64,000 nucleotides of DNA from Thelonectria olida. Taxonomy: Eukaryota; Ascomycota; Sordariomycetes; Hypocreales; Nectriaceae. The notes beneath the pieces were generated by a model, which had not been told where the DNA came from, made no database searches, and worked only from the letters and a program-made list of their open reading frames with translations. Of this stretch, positions 10,417 through 21,359 are shown piece after piece. The stretch is from contig JAGPYM010000018.1 of NCBI GenBank assembly GCA_020736575.1, positions 744,001 through 808,000 on the forward strand, read 5' to 3'. The translations under genes and the position numbers were made by a program. Within the stretch, counting starts at the first letter, position 1; each line of letters begins with the position of its first letter.

Positions 10417-12501
10417 CTATCGCAGCTCAAGCCATTGCAAACCGGACGGGCTATTCTTTGCCGACTGGACTAGGTCTAGATCAACAACAAAGACCTTTCC
10501 CACAAACACGTAGTGATCCCCCTGTTTGCGGAGTAAAACAGGGTGATCGTAGTCGTCGAAGACGCAGAGGACGTCGCCTTCGTGCACGTTTGGGGGTCCT
10601 ACACCAAGGTATCCCCCCGTGGTCTCGAAAAGTGAGCCTCCCTTAACCGAGCGCTGCATGCTAAGCTCCACCAACTCTAGGACCCCTTCCCCCAAAGATA
10701 GTAAGTCATCGACTGGACTCCAACCGAACCCCAGCTGTGTCAAATCTGTGTCCGGGAAGGCCAGCTCGTAAAGTTGTGTCTCCCAACTGTCAGGAAAGGC
10801 GGAAGAAGAGTCCAAGTACTCCATGTCGAGTCCAAGTAAGTCTGCAGTGTCCAGGTAACCCATATCGTCGGACATGCCTGATCCCTTGACTTGAGAGAGG
10901 ATGCCAGCTAGCAGAAGAAGGCAATTGACCATCAACCTTGTTACAGTTGGCGATTGCTGCAAGGATAGTAGGCGAGCAATGGCCTGCCAAGATGGAATGC
11001 CGGAGATGTACTTTGGATACCGCAATGTGTGGCGGCGGAAAAAGGACAGGGTGGGAACCATGTCGTCCATGGACATGTCACCCAGAGGTCTGATGTTAAC
11101 GTGGGACACCGATTCGATTTCAGCTCCCCAGACACATAGGCTTCCAGTGTCTCTGACCAGATAGGGGTGTTTGTCATAGTATCCTTCGAGGATATCCCCA
11201 TCTCGTAACGGTCGTATATGTCTTCTATTGTCAAGTAGGGCGTTCTTGGGGAAATTGGGAGCCCAGCTGGGAAAGTCCTCCGAGGAGTCAAAGATGCCGA
11301 CACCAGCAAGTTCCAAAAAGGCGAGTGAACTGGGTTTTTGCACTTGGAGTCCTATTTCCTTAACTGTGTCCAGCCAACCTGCGACGAAATCTGTGTAGAC
11401 CGCGGCAACGCTTTTTTCTGGGCTGTAATCTGGCGTTATCGAGATTTGAGAGATTGCCAAAAGTCCATAAATATAGTCTTTAGGTTCTGTGGCGGTGAGC
11501 CCGTCCGCGAGAATGGCTCTTTGCCATTTTGCTAGCAGCACCAAGTTTCTCGCTCCTGGGTAATCGAGCCCAAACGTGCTCTTGGAGAAAGTAATTCTGA
11601 GCATACTGTTCCAGCTCATAGAATATGCTAGTTTGTTCCAGACCGGTCCACTGAGAAAGTCCGGCCTTGACATCTCACCTCGCTTCAACTTGCCTTGGAG
11701 GTCAAGTTTTTCGAAGCTTCTTGTGACAATTGAAAGATCTTGCAAGTCGAGAGTGACGCCACCTGAACTGAGTAGATGCAGTCGGGGAGCGAGCATGATT
11801 TCTTGAAAAATCCACACACGTTCCCAGTACTGCTCGTTTAAAAGCTCGTTAAAGGCGGTCCACGCGTCGTTTTCTGCGCTTAGTGGCGCTTCACAAAGAT
11901 TGGGATATCGTTGGAGCCACTCAAGATCGAAAGGAGGGACATGCGAAAGGTGTTTATCCATGGCTCCCTGGTGGTTCCGAGTGAGCTCTTGGGCTAGCGT
12001 CGTGATGGTCTCGAACGCAAGGGAGTGATTTTTTGGGCCAACCCACGAGTAGACAGTCTGGGCTTCACTGTATATGCGGCGCATGAGCTGAACCTGTTGC
12101 GAACGCTCCTGATGGTCTTCCTGGTTGATGCAGACTGCATCCACCCACAAATATCTTACTCCAGCGGAAGCTTCACCAAGACTACCCCCAGTGCGGATTC
12201 GAGAGAGGGCGGACGCCAGGTTTGGCGTGACTTCTTTTTCCTGGCCTTGGACGACGATTTTATCCAGATTTTCCCACCTGCCCCAGACATACGAGAGCGC
12301 GGCGTATTCCGGGTCGTCGTCAAGGGAGACTGTAACGAGTCCCAAGTCTTCTGAGCCATCTGAAGGAATCTGAAGGAGCCGAATCTCAGAGGTGCTGGGA
12401 TTGAGAGGTTGGTAGAGAGAGGCTGCGGTTCCCACAGCGAAATAAAAGGGGAACAATGCAGTTCCCATAAACAATGGGAAAAGGAATGTCTCAATTTCCA
12501 T
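10417..12501 (-). CDS. HET domain protein (heterokaryon incompatibility type)
   Basis: An intronless frame of 694 residues runs from ATG 12501 to the stop at 10417. The HET domain occupies roughly residues 60-230. Its signatures are YAALSYVWG (about 67), YLWVDAVCINQEDHQERSQQ (about 116) and VQLMRRIYSEAQTVYSWVG. HET domains are TIR-related modules that trigger cell death after fusion of unlike hyphae; most family members have no tested role. The rest of the protein has the usual variable helical C-terminus. The first 30 residues are hydrophobic and are encoded by a 33-bp tandem repeat, so the true start could be this ATG or the next Met in the repeat. The gene is convergent with the SET gene (334 bp apart) and is bracketed by direct repeats at 10183 and 13055. 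Confidence 0.9.
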   Translation of the reverse strand: MEIETFLFPLFMGTALFPFYFAVGTAASLYQPLNPSTSEIRLLQIPSDGSEDLGLVTVSLDDDPEYAALSYVWGRWENLDKIVVQGQEKEVTPNLASALSRIRTGGSLGEASAGVRYLWVDAVCINQEDHQERSQQVQLMRRIYSEAQTVYSWVGPKNHSLAFETITTLAQELTRNHQGAMDKHLSHVPPFDLEWLQRYPNLCEAPLSAENDAWTAFNELLNEQYWERVWIFQEIMLAPRLHLLSSGGVTLDLQDLSIVTRSFEKLDLQGKLKRGEMSRPDFLSGPVWNKLAYSMSWNSMLRITFSKSTFGLDYPGARNLVLLAKWQRAILADGLTATEPKDYIYGLLAISQISITPDYSPEKSVAAVYTDFVAGWLDTVKEIGLQVQKPSSLAFLELAGVGIFDSSEDFPSWAPNFPKNALLDNRRHIRPLRDGDILEGYYDKHPYLVRDTGSLCVWGAEIESVSHVNIRPLGDMSMDDMVPTLSFFRRHTLRYPKYISGIPSWQAIARLLSLQQSPTVTRLMVNCLLLLAGILSQVKGSGMSDDMGYLDTADLLGLDMEYLDSSSAFPDSWETQLYELAFPDTDLTQLGFGWSPVDDLLSLGEGVLELVELSMQRSVKGGSLFETTGGYLGVGPPNVHEGDVLCVFDDYDHPVLLRKQGDHYVFVGKVFVVDLDLVQSAKNSPSGLQWLELR

Positions 12502-12519
12502 AGTGAGTGGAAAAGGGAA
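12421..12519 (-). repeat. 33-bp tandem repeat, three degenerate units, over the HET start
   Basis: The units are 12421-12453, 12454-12486 and 12487-12519. Each has the plan of a TTCCC-containing left half and a GGAAAAGGGAA-like right end. Read on the minus strand, units start with ATGGAAAT, ATGGGAACT and GTGGGAACC, so the repeat lays possible start codons 33 bases apart in one frame. Confidence 0.75.
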
Positions 12520-13638
12520 CAGGAAAGGGTATACGATATTTGCCGGGAAAATCTGAGAGCTGTACTAAGGTTGGTATGGAGTGCTATCGAGAGAAAAGAA
12601 TGGATTGTAGCTAAGAGATGAGAGACAGAATTTACGAAACGCTCACCGCCTAAAGCGCGTGCAAGTGGCTGCCTAGGGAATGCAGGTTTCCGAGTGTCAA
12701 GTGCTGCGAGATGCGTGGCTGAGGAGCCGTAGCTCAGAGTCCAAGCGGGCATATCGTTGCCTCAGCGAGGCAGCTGAGCCATAACCGCTGCAGCGAACCA
12801 TTTCGCGGACTATGAACTGGGAATCTATCTTATACATAGAGCGGTATCAATAGCGTTTAGATAGAGAAGATCTGCGCCCAGCTGAGCGGCTCATGACTGC
12901 CGTCTGGCACAGCGCGGGGACCATGGCTGTCCTCATCCCACAACAGAGAGTTGCTTTTTGGGGTGATGGCTCTGTTGGAAAAGGAAATACTTCATTATTA
13001 TCTTGGGTGTTGAGGAAGTAACCAACAAGAAGCTGGCCTACGGCGTTGGTTGGGTGCAGAGTGTGTGTCAACACCCTGGGTTAGACTTATTAATAAGTCA
13101 TAGCTTGATAGAACCTAGCTGATACTACGTCTGACTGGCGTAACTGGATTTCGTGCCGCAGCACTAATTGTTTTGCTGTCAAGGTCCTCGGTATTTTACC
13201 CACTCTAGGTAATACTACTTCTATATACATTGGTTAAGATGAGATCCCTATTACTATTTTAATTCAACTACAACACATTGTATATATCTAGAAAGTATTT
13301 GAAGATGTGATAATATTGCTATCTGCTTGTATCCCATAATACCAGTGAACAATCTCCATGACTCCGGAGTCCCTGTATGCGAAAGGTTGCCGAGATTTCT
13401 CAGAGCCCAGTTGAAGGAAAGGAATGTAAATAATGAAGTGATAGAGGACGTGTGCTGCCTGAGTTCCTGCCACTTGGCAATCGCACGCGTTGATCTAGTA
13501 TCCAGCTAAGGTACATCAAGGCAGGCATGATGATTTCTGCGAGTCTTCTCTAGGATTGTATGAAATCACCGCGACCTTGAAATTCAGACCTACGAGCGTA
13601 ATCGTACTGTAAGGTCTCCTTGGCATTTAGTACGTGAC
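12520..13638. other. Intergenic between HET gene and small gene A
   Basis: Apart from the second direct repeat (13055-13096) it is AT-rich from about 13080 to 13330, with many stops in all frames. The open frames on both strands show no family. Confidence 0.5.
13055..13096 (+). repeat. Direct repeat, copy 2, right of the HET gene
   Basis: Same orientation as 10183-10225; the two copies are 2.87 kb apart. Similarity fades after the AATAA word on the right and before TGCAGAGT on the left. It could be a remnant of terminal repeats of an element or of a segment duplication. Confidence 0.65.
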
Positions 13639-13980
13639 TTAAGCCCTCGAGTATGAGTTGTATATGTTCTTCAAGTTTGTTAGCTTCGCTGCCCATTGGA
13701 ATTGACGAGCTCTCTTTCGAACCTCGAGATATGACCCCTGAGACTTGTCTACAGTAACTCGATAGACATCCGCACGAAGCTGACGAATTATTAGTTTAAA
13801 CTCCGAACCTGGTAAGTTAAAAGTTCTTACTCGTATTGAATACCGGTCGGTCAGGCCTGGGGTGTTGTCGAGGACGTTCCTGATCTCTTGAACCGAAGCA
13901 GAGCTCGCAGGGACGAAGAGTTGAGACCCATCACTCGCTTCGGAAAACTTCAAACCTGGGACACGCGCCTTGGATGACAT
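13639..13980 (-). CDS. Small orphan protein, paralogue A
   Basis: From ATG 13980 the first exon (13831-13980) encodes 50 residues. A 51-nt segment (13780-13830) with donor GTAAGA, branch CTAAT and acceptor CAG is best read as an intron, although it is also open in frame. Exon 2 (13639-13779) adds 46 residues, giving 96. The central block is VQEIRNVLDNTPGL...YSIR-LRADVYRV, and the tail is basic (EVRKRARQF). The block recurs in the gene at 21024-21359, with the intron at the same place. There is no signal peptide, TM segment or family that I recognise. The shared intron position shows that both are spliced genes derived from one ancestor. The gene lies between the HET gene and a kinase gene. 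Confidence 0.7.
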   Translation of the reverse strand: MSSKARVPGLKFSEASDGSQLFVPASSASVQEIRNVLDNTPGLTDRYSIRVRTFNLPGSEFKLIIRQLRADVYRVTVDKSQGSYLEVRKRARQFQWAAKLTNLKNIYNSYSRA

Positions 13981-15290
13981 TTAGGGCAACGGGAGTTGAA
14001 TGAAACGAGGTTGCAAAGAAGATTCTTGAAGTGTAGAGAGTGAAATGAGTTTTGACTCTTTGAGTATGGTGGGTTGCTGACGTTGCATTAAACTATTGTT
14101 ACGAAGTGCGCGAGGGAAATTTATCATTTATGGGCTTTCAAACAATTCGAGAGACCTCCCAGGGCGGCACAGTCCCGCAGAATTCGGTAATCGGTGGCAC
14201 TTGAGAAGGGGCAGTGCATTCCCTGCCACGAAACACAAGCTGTAAAGGGGTTGGCGGATGTCGCCATGTTCACCTGCAAGCCCCTTCGTGGCGCTGCTAA
14301 GGTACATTTGTGTCGCATTGGTTGACCCGATTGGACCATTTCAAACAGCTCAGTCTACAAAACTTGCGTTGGTCGCAGCTCAGGACGAATGTGGGATGTA
14401 TTGCATATCCGGCCGTCAGCCCAGGGCGGCTAAGACATCCAGCCTCTCCCAGCCATTGGCTGCCACAATTTGCGATTGCTTATCCCTTCAGCTCTTCTGG
14501 AAATTGATTGTCTCACTTCTTATTGTCTTCTTCCATCTTGCGATTTCTCCTTGAGGCCTCGACCCCGACTGTTATTGCAGTGACCAAGTCATCTAGCCAC
14601 AAGGCAAGGCAGTGTTTCGTTCTGACACTCAGAAGGGTCCAAATTGCCCATCACCGACCGAACACAAAAGCCTGGAACTGTGTAATAGGTATCCTTTCAG
14701 GTGGCAGAAGATGGTCGCACAAGACATAGCCGAACGTCTTGGAGGTGTGGAAAGGACCCCAATGCCCCACGGATTCTCTATGCAGGTGTCTGGGCTCTCA
14801 TGCAACCCGTTTATCTCCTAACTGATGGTCTGGTCGCCTGGTCGCCTGGTCGCCTAACCTTTCTGCCTTCTTCAGCCTCGAGACTTGGGCGAGAGGTTGC
14901 ACTTTGGAAATGCCTCAGCTTCAAATAAGTACAGGACCTCGCCGAGGAATCAGCCCAGGTCGTTCCAGTCCTTCGAACTTATGGGAGCGATCGCGCCTCA
15001 CCAAAAACACATTGCGCCCCCATCATTTGAACCACCTGCCCCAAGAAGCCCCGTCAGCATTTGCAATTTCGCCTGTCTTAACCCCTCCTCAATCCTCTCA
15101 TTGGGCGACTCAGCCCTCCAACACCATCTGGGGCTGACACTCTGGCTAACAACCGGACTGGTCACTTAGCCCAACTAACAAACCTCCTTCTTCTCAATCT
15201 AAAGATACTCTAACCCAAGTCACCAGTACAGAAGGTTTAGGTCCTAAGCTGGGTTCCCCAACAAGTGGTAACGACGTCGTTCCCCCCACA
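13981..15290. other. Intergenic, upstream of the kinase gene
   Basis: It is 1.3 kb with many overlapping short frames and no convincing protein. An 8-bp unit CTGGTCGC occurs three times in tandem at 14830-14853. The region serves as common 5' flank for small gene A (minus) and the kinase gene (plus). Confidence 0.5.
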
Positions 15291-17082
15291 ATGACAACGA
15301 CCAGACGCCCTGGGAGTCAGATGATGGCGTCCCCAAATACCCTCAAGCAGATCCTTGACAGAGGCATTGCAGATGCCAATATCCGCTTCAGGAGTGCTAC
15401 TTCATCCGTTGATTATAGTCGTGAACGCGATGTTGCCTCCTCACTTCGACGCGCCTTGAAAAGCGCTCGGAGTCGGGCCGCGGTTTCTAGTAAACCCGCC
15501 TATGTTCCAGTGGACGAGATTATGAGAATAATCACCCCAGAAAATATCGTGGCACTCCTGCTGCAACTCCCTTCGAACAGCGAGATGACATGGGTCCAGA
15601 AGGGGGAGCTGAGGGACAGAGTATCCGACCTCTGCTTGATGGCGCCAGATTACTGTTGTCGGAGGCTTGTGGCAACATTGATTGACGAAGAACGAGAAGG
15701 CGATATTCTCTCTGTCATCGAAGGAGGCTTAAGGGACGATTGCCTCACCTCAAAACAGCCAGACCAGGCACAAAAGCTCTTCCAAATCCTACGCATTCAC
15801 GATGAACCTGGAAAGGAAAACTTTTGGGCGTCAGCCAACAAATACACCGCACCTTATTTCACACGACCTCAATCCGGGGTGAACCACTATGTCTTTGATT
15901 TGGCCACTGTTCTTCCTTTCAAGAAACAATCGCAGCCAGCGTCCAGGGCAGAAATCTCGAATAGTGTCAAGAACACCGAGGGAGGTCAGGGTGGATATGG
16001 CACGGTTCGGCGTACGACTCTACATCTGAGTCACCATCATTTTTCCGACTACGGGGTAGGATCACACCTGTGTACTACGATTTCGCCCATTGCTAACAAT
16101 GACATAGACTTCGTCTGAGCCTGGAGTTGTTGCCATCAAGCAACTTGACTCGCACAATCGCGCGGATTTCCAAAAGGAGATTGATGCGTTGTTGCCGTTT
16201 TCCCACAGGAACGACAAACAACTTGTAAAACTTTTGGCGACTTATGAAGTGCTGGATGACAACGTTTCGACATTCTATTTGATCTTCCCTTGGGCCGAGG
16301 CGAACCTTCGTAGTCTATGGCACACCCACGAGAAAGGAGGCGACACAGTTTACAACCTCCACTGGATTTCTGGTCAAGCTCTAGCCATTGCAAAGGCTCT
16401 GGAATATATGCACGAAGACTACGCAAAAACATTTTCCGACGACCCGAACTCGTTCGACAAGCAAAGATTTGGGAGGCATGGGGATATCAAGGCTGCCAAT
16501 TTCCTTGTCTTTCAGAGGAATAAGGAAGTATTGATATTCCTAGCCGATTTTGGGTTATCGAGATTCTATCGCCAGAAGACCCGATCAATGGAACCCCCAA
16601 AGGCCATGTCGCCATCCTATCGCCCTCCAGAATGCGACACTACAGGAGGCACCCTCAGCCGAAAATCCGACATCTGGAGTCTAGGCGCGTTCTTCTTGGA
16701 ATTTTTGACCTGGTATTTGAAGGGATGGAAAGGTGTTAGCATCGAATTTCCAGACTTCCGAGAGGCGCCAGATTTAGAAGATGGTCGGGGTTTGGTGTCT
16801 GATATCTTCTTCACGATTCGAGTAGAAGGGAACATCAAGACAGCAGTGGTCAAGGAAAAGGTCCACAGATGGATCTCTAGACTACATAGCAGCAAGGCCT
16901 CTACGCAGTTTGTACACGACATGTTGGATCTTGTACAAGAGAAGATGTTGGTCGTGGACAAGGAAAAGAGGATCACGGCGGGCGATCTGAGGAAGGCACT
17001 CCAGTCCATCCACGAGAAGTGCGAGAAGAAGGAGAACTATCTCACTCCGGGCCGCCCGTATGACGAGAAGAAGGCGAAATGA
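15291..17082 (+). CDS. Protein kinase-like protein with N-terminal fungal domain
   Basis: Two exons (15291-16055, 16108-17082) and a 52-nt intron give 579 residues. The first 220 residues are mostly helical and of unknown family. The kinase domain follows: Gly loop GGQGGYGTV (about 232-240), VAIKQL with Lys266, catalytic loop HGDIKAANF (His379-Gly-Asp381, so HGD rather than HRD, with Asn present), DFG at 402-404, SYRPPE in place of APE, and KSDIWSLG. All catalytic residues needed for activity are present. Splicing creates the VAIK strand, which supports the intron. Kinases of this expanded fungal type with HGD loops often sit in variable gene regions and beside HET-type genes. The target is unknown. 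Confidence 0.88.
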
Positions 17083-18410
17083 CTATCCTCAGACCGTAGT
17101 GCTGGCTCATGGGTACGTCGTCGATTCACAGGTTTTGCGAGCTACACTCTGAAGTTGCGAGCGAAGAGGCAGGGTAAGTTGGTCCAGTTCCCCATGCCCC
17201 TATTCCGAATCTAGCCATAGCCCGTTCTAAAACACTCAGAAAATTGGCAAGACATGTCCTACTAGGTATCTTCAGTTGTTGGAGATATAGAGGTTGACGG
17301 TGTGTCGAGGACTCGAGGCGCGGTTTCGTTAGGTGTCAGGCGGGCATTTGTTTTATGGAGTCTGTAACACGAATATTTAAAACCCATAATATATTGATTG
17401 AAATGTTTTAACCAAATTCTCTTTCGTATGCCCATCTCAGTTTAGTTTTCAAACTCGTTGTAGTGTTGAAATGCCTGTTTTTCCAATGCGTCCAGTTGCG
17501 CCTTGGGGGATTGTGTCGTTAGCGGTATTTAAGACATGAAAGAGGCAAGAAGAATCACCTTGTCGAGTGCCCATGGCCCGGTTATGATATATCGGTCATT
17601 TCTCAACTACAGAGAGGAGGTTAACTGGCGCTTTTTTCAAGGAAAAAAGAAAAAAAAAGTACACAGAAACGAAACGGAGAGAAAGTCGCGCAGCCACCAG
17701 CCCGCTCCGAATTTACTAACTTTGATCGTGTATTGGCTTCGCCCCCATATTTGGTCGAGAAGCTGTCGTAATTTGGTAGGGTCGCTGTATGATCTGCGAA
17801 GCATATGCTCCCCTCGTCCGCTGGAGACGCCCCCCTTGTTAGAAGTCGAGGCTTGTGAGCGCATGATGGCCTATAGAGGTAGAGCCTTCGAACAGGGCTT
17901 TGGTCTGGCTGCCGTCAAAAGATGCCGGGCATACTCCCGGGCAAACAATGTTGGCTGTGGCTTGGCCTTTACATATGCGAACATGCGGTGGTTATCGGTG
18001 AGCCGAATACACGTACTGCTGTGCCATAAGTCCACCGGTGCGGCTTTTCATCAATCTGTGCGCGACCGCCACGTAGAGATGCATTTCGCGTTGCAGTGAG
18101 ACTCGGCTGGGTGGGCTTTGCGGCCCAGCTCGGGCAGGCGACGAATGTGCAGATACTTGGCCGCAAAAGACCCTCTGTGCAACCAAACGGAATACAGGCG
18201 AACCAGCCAAGCCACCTGGAAGCGCCGAGGCTCTCGCCCGCATATGCAAGCACTGCCTCACCGTCACATCATGAGGCGACCATCATCGTCATCCCCACCA
18301 CTGGCGCGTAAGCTCCTACATATCCTCTTGTCCTCGATGGGAAATAAGACAGGACACACTGTATTTGACGCCAGCACGAGGGGGCAACCTCCACCAAGAT
18401 CTTCGAAGCC
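17083..18410. other. Intergenic, no convincing gene
   Basis: One 187-residue frame at 17536-18099 crosses an A-rich run (near 17640-17660) and has no protein-like conservation pattern, so I do not call it. The remainder is the leader of the CorA-like gene. Confidence 0.5.
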
Positions 18411-20159
18411 ATGGACTGGGCAACTGATCGTTTCAGTTTCACTCACAGGGATTTGGCTTTGTTTCAGTATGAGGAAAGAGAAGCGACTGTCGTACATCGC
18501 TCAGCATCCGAATTCGCAAGTTACACACCCTCCTAGCAATACGCTCTGCATCAAATCTGACACAGTATCATAGGACCTGAAAAGCGATGAACTGACTTCC
18601 GAGTCCCAGTGGAATGAGTGGCTCAAGACTGTAAGTCCAGCACGCTTCGAGGGTGGACGTCAAAGACATGTGCTCATCTGTGTACACAGAGGTGTCCGAA
18701 AGACCCGGTGAGGCCCGGAATCTGTACCATGTAAGCCTATAGGTCCATTACTCCTGTTTGATATGATGTTGACGTGATATGAGCATTTGTCCGAGAGCCG
18801 AGGGCTTCTCCGAAGACGAGCCCTCACCCGCATCCTACATACCTTTCTCGCAATCGACGTTCCAGAAGATAGTCTCCAAATTCCGAATCCATCGGACGAT
18901 AGCGCGAACAATAACTCGAAACGTGGCCTATTTCTCTTCAGCTGTCATACAACATGAGGAGAGTACCCTGCCAAGTCTCGGTATGCACAAGTAATGTTTG
19001 ATCTAGCCCTGGCTAATAGATCGTTTTGTAGTGTTCACATGCCGCTCTACTTCTTCCTGGGCCGGCGACTTGGCCATGGCAGCAACCTATGAACCAAGCT
19101 CAAGGACTACCTTTGCAGTATTCTTTGGGTGCAACAAGAAGCAACGGACGCAAATTATCGGCCGCCTTGCTACAGCGGAGCCCGCGGCCCTGGCCCACCC
19201 AATGCTTCTGCCCGGCATCTTTGCTGAGTTGGAACGGAAAAGACTAACGGGCCTACTTGAAGACACTCTTGATAGGTTCACACTGAGAACGGGAGACTTC
19301 TCAGCCCTTGATGGCAGGCTACAGAACAGTCTGCACATGAGCGACAGCCAGATGCATGAGTATCTGGAAATCTGCTATGAGAGCCAGAATATTGGCAGAG
19401 AGTTCAAGTGTGTCAAGCGCCAGCTGTCCAAAATGGCACAGTTCTGTGATGACTTGAACACCATGGAAATCTCGTCTAAGAAGTTCATCCAGTCGATTCC
19501 GACGACCCGCGAAAGGCAGGAAATGATCAATTTCAACCTAAAGATCAAGCAGCGGACGCTCGAGATTGTAGATGAGTATGATAACAAGGTTGATACATGC
19601 GGGATGGTTCTCGACAACACCTCTATTACGATGCAAACGGTCAGATCCCTACGCCCCCTCTCAAAGTGTTGAGCTAAGTCGTTTGTTCTCAAGATATGGA
19701 ATCACATCGCCCAGAAGGATGCCAAGGTGAATACTGATATCGCTCTTGATTCCAAGCAAGACAACGCGCAGATGAGGTCAATCGCCCTACTGACCATGAT
19801 ATATTTGCCAGTGTCTGCTGTTGCGGTATGTGTATGTACAAATCCTAACAGACAGCCTGTCAGCACTAAAACCAATTTAGTCTATCTTCAGTATGTCGAT
19901 ATTTAACTGGGCGCCAGAAAAGGGGTTGGTATCGAAATACATTTGGGTGTTCTTCGTTGTATCGGTACTTTTGACCGCTCTAACAGTGGCTATTTGGTAT
20001 TGTTCCACCTCCCGAACGAGGCAAAAAGAAGCTACCGCAGCTCCCGTGGTCCAAGAACCCCTAGATGATATTGAAGCGGCACGCTTCACTGTGGGAAAGT
20101 CTTTCAGGAGTGAGATGAGCAGCACCATTCATTCGTGGAGCTTTAAGATCAAGAAGTAA
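18411..20159 (+). CDS. CorA-like fungal membrane protein (seven exons)
   Basis: My model is 18411-18515, 18574-18630, 18690-18730, 18784-18980, 19032-19639, 19694-19825, 19881-20159, giving 472 residues with phase kept throughout. The C-terminus has the CorA-type pair of helices: IALLTMIYLPVSAVASIF (about 365-383) followed by SMSIFNW where Mg2+ channels have GMN, then YIWVFFVVSVLLTALTVAIW (about 400-419). The large N-terminal region contains CRSTSSWAGDLAMAATYE and a coiled stalk, as in the many fungal CorA-like proteins of unknown role. The missing GMN suggests that it is not a simple Mg2+ channel. Intron 1 needs a GC-AG site (donor GCAAGT at 18516), the other donors are GT. Exon 3 is only 41 nt. 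The 5' end is the least certain part. Confidence 0.8.
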
Positions 20160-21023
20160 TACCGCTTTCTTCTTGAAGCTCGCGCTACCCTTTACCTAAT
20201 TTGCCTAGTGAACTCTCTCGATCTGGTAAGGCAAGGAAATTCGGAGGAACAGATTGAAGGCAATACTTGCATCTCTATTTAGCTTGATAAGTCGAATCAA
20301 TCATGACAGCTTCACCCCTGGAGCAACTTGTATCCGACCTAGGCGTTTTCAAGTACAAGCGGAGTTCTTTGTTTACACTGATAACGAATTGGAGGTGGTT
20401 GGAAGAAGAAGAGCAGACGAGGGAGGAGATGGGTTCGTGCTCATAGACTCACAAGCTTATAGACTCTATCACTGGCCAGAGAGCTAACAATAAAATGAAA
20501 GAACAGCGCATCACGCTTTAGATTAATGGCGGCCATTCATAGGCCAAGAATATTTCGCCTCTCACGCTACCGAGGTGGCAAGGTCGGGTCCGGTGTTGGG
20601 GGCCGAGTCGAGAATAAAGATCTAGAGACGCAGAACAATTTAAAAAATTTAAAGCTGCTTCCTCCAGCTGACTAATTATTGTCTCGTTGTTCTAGAGAAC
20701 CGTAACCGATCTTTAAAGGCGACATCGCCTTGAGCCCCCAGTAACATTGCTTTCTAGTATCCCTTAGCATCTTAGGAACGCCCTAAGTCTAATTGCGCAT
20801 AGATGCAATCGAGTTTAGGAACAACGGATTGTGGTTGTTAGTACCGGTTTGTGATAAACTTTCATTGACGATGTTGTCATGTTCACTGAAACATAGATAC
20901 CTTCCACAGGTTGATTAATCGTTCCGTGATTCGGCACAGCCGGAGCATCTATATATACCCCAAGAATTCCCGTAAGGAAATCCCGATCAACAACAGCAAC
21001 TCTCTTGGCTTTCACACTTCAAA
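20160..21023. other. Intergenic, no gene seen
   Basis: AT-rich spacer with dense stops, including a stretch of A/T runs around 20636-20655. It contains the promoter region of small gene B, with a TATATATA word at 20951-20958, about 70 bases before its ATG. Confidence 0.5.
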
Positions 21024-21359
21024 ATGCCGCGCATTCCAGGAGTATCATTCTCCAAGCTCCCGGAAGGGGCTAAAGCTTCGGTTCACAGCCGAGATGCTAC
21101 CGTTCAAGAAATCCGAAACGTCCTCGATAGCATACCTGGGCTAGCGGGCAAATATCGGATACAAGTATGTCTACTTCTAGGATAAGTGAAGTGCTGGGCT
21201 GACATCGGACTATAGCTTCGAGCTGATGTCTACAACGTCTTTGTCGGCGAGGCAGAGGCTTCAGAACTTCAGGTATGATAACCCGTTTCTAATTCTTTCG
21301 GAGAGAGTGCCAGGAGCCATGTACTAACATTTGTCAAACAGGCTTTATGCGAGGGATAA
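21024..21359 (+). CDS. Small orphan protein, paralogue B
   Basis: Three exons are read: 21024-21164, 21216-21272 and 21342-21359, 71 residues in total. Introns are 51 nt (GTATGT, branch CTGAC, TATAG) and 69 nt (GTATGA, branch CTAAC, CAG). The core VQEIRNVLDSIPGL...YRIQ-LRADVYNV matches the gene at 13639-13980, and the first intron falls at the identical site before LRADVY. The C-terminus is shorter than in paralogue A. If exon 3 were read one base out of phase it would give RLYARDKLAPRL, which looks more like the basic tail of paralogue A, so this copy may carry a one-base lesion. A TATA-like word precedes the start. Function is unknown. Confidence 0.65.

Noticed and set aside
12156..12752. 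198-codon minus frame overlapping the HET start
   Set aside because: It is a shifted frame of the HET gene; its periodic SLFHSLWKL-type peptide only reflects the 33-bp DNA repeat.
17536..18099. 187-codon frame
   Set aside because: It runs through an A-rich tract, has no family pattern and lacks a good leader.
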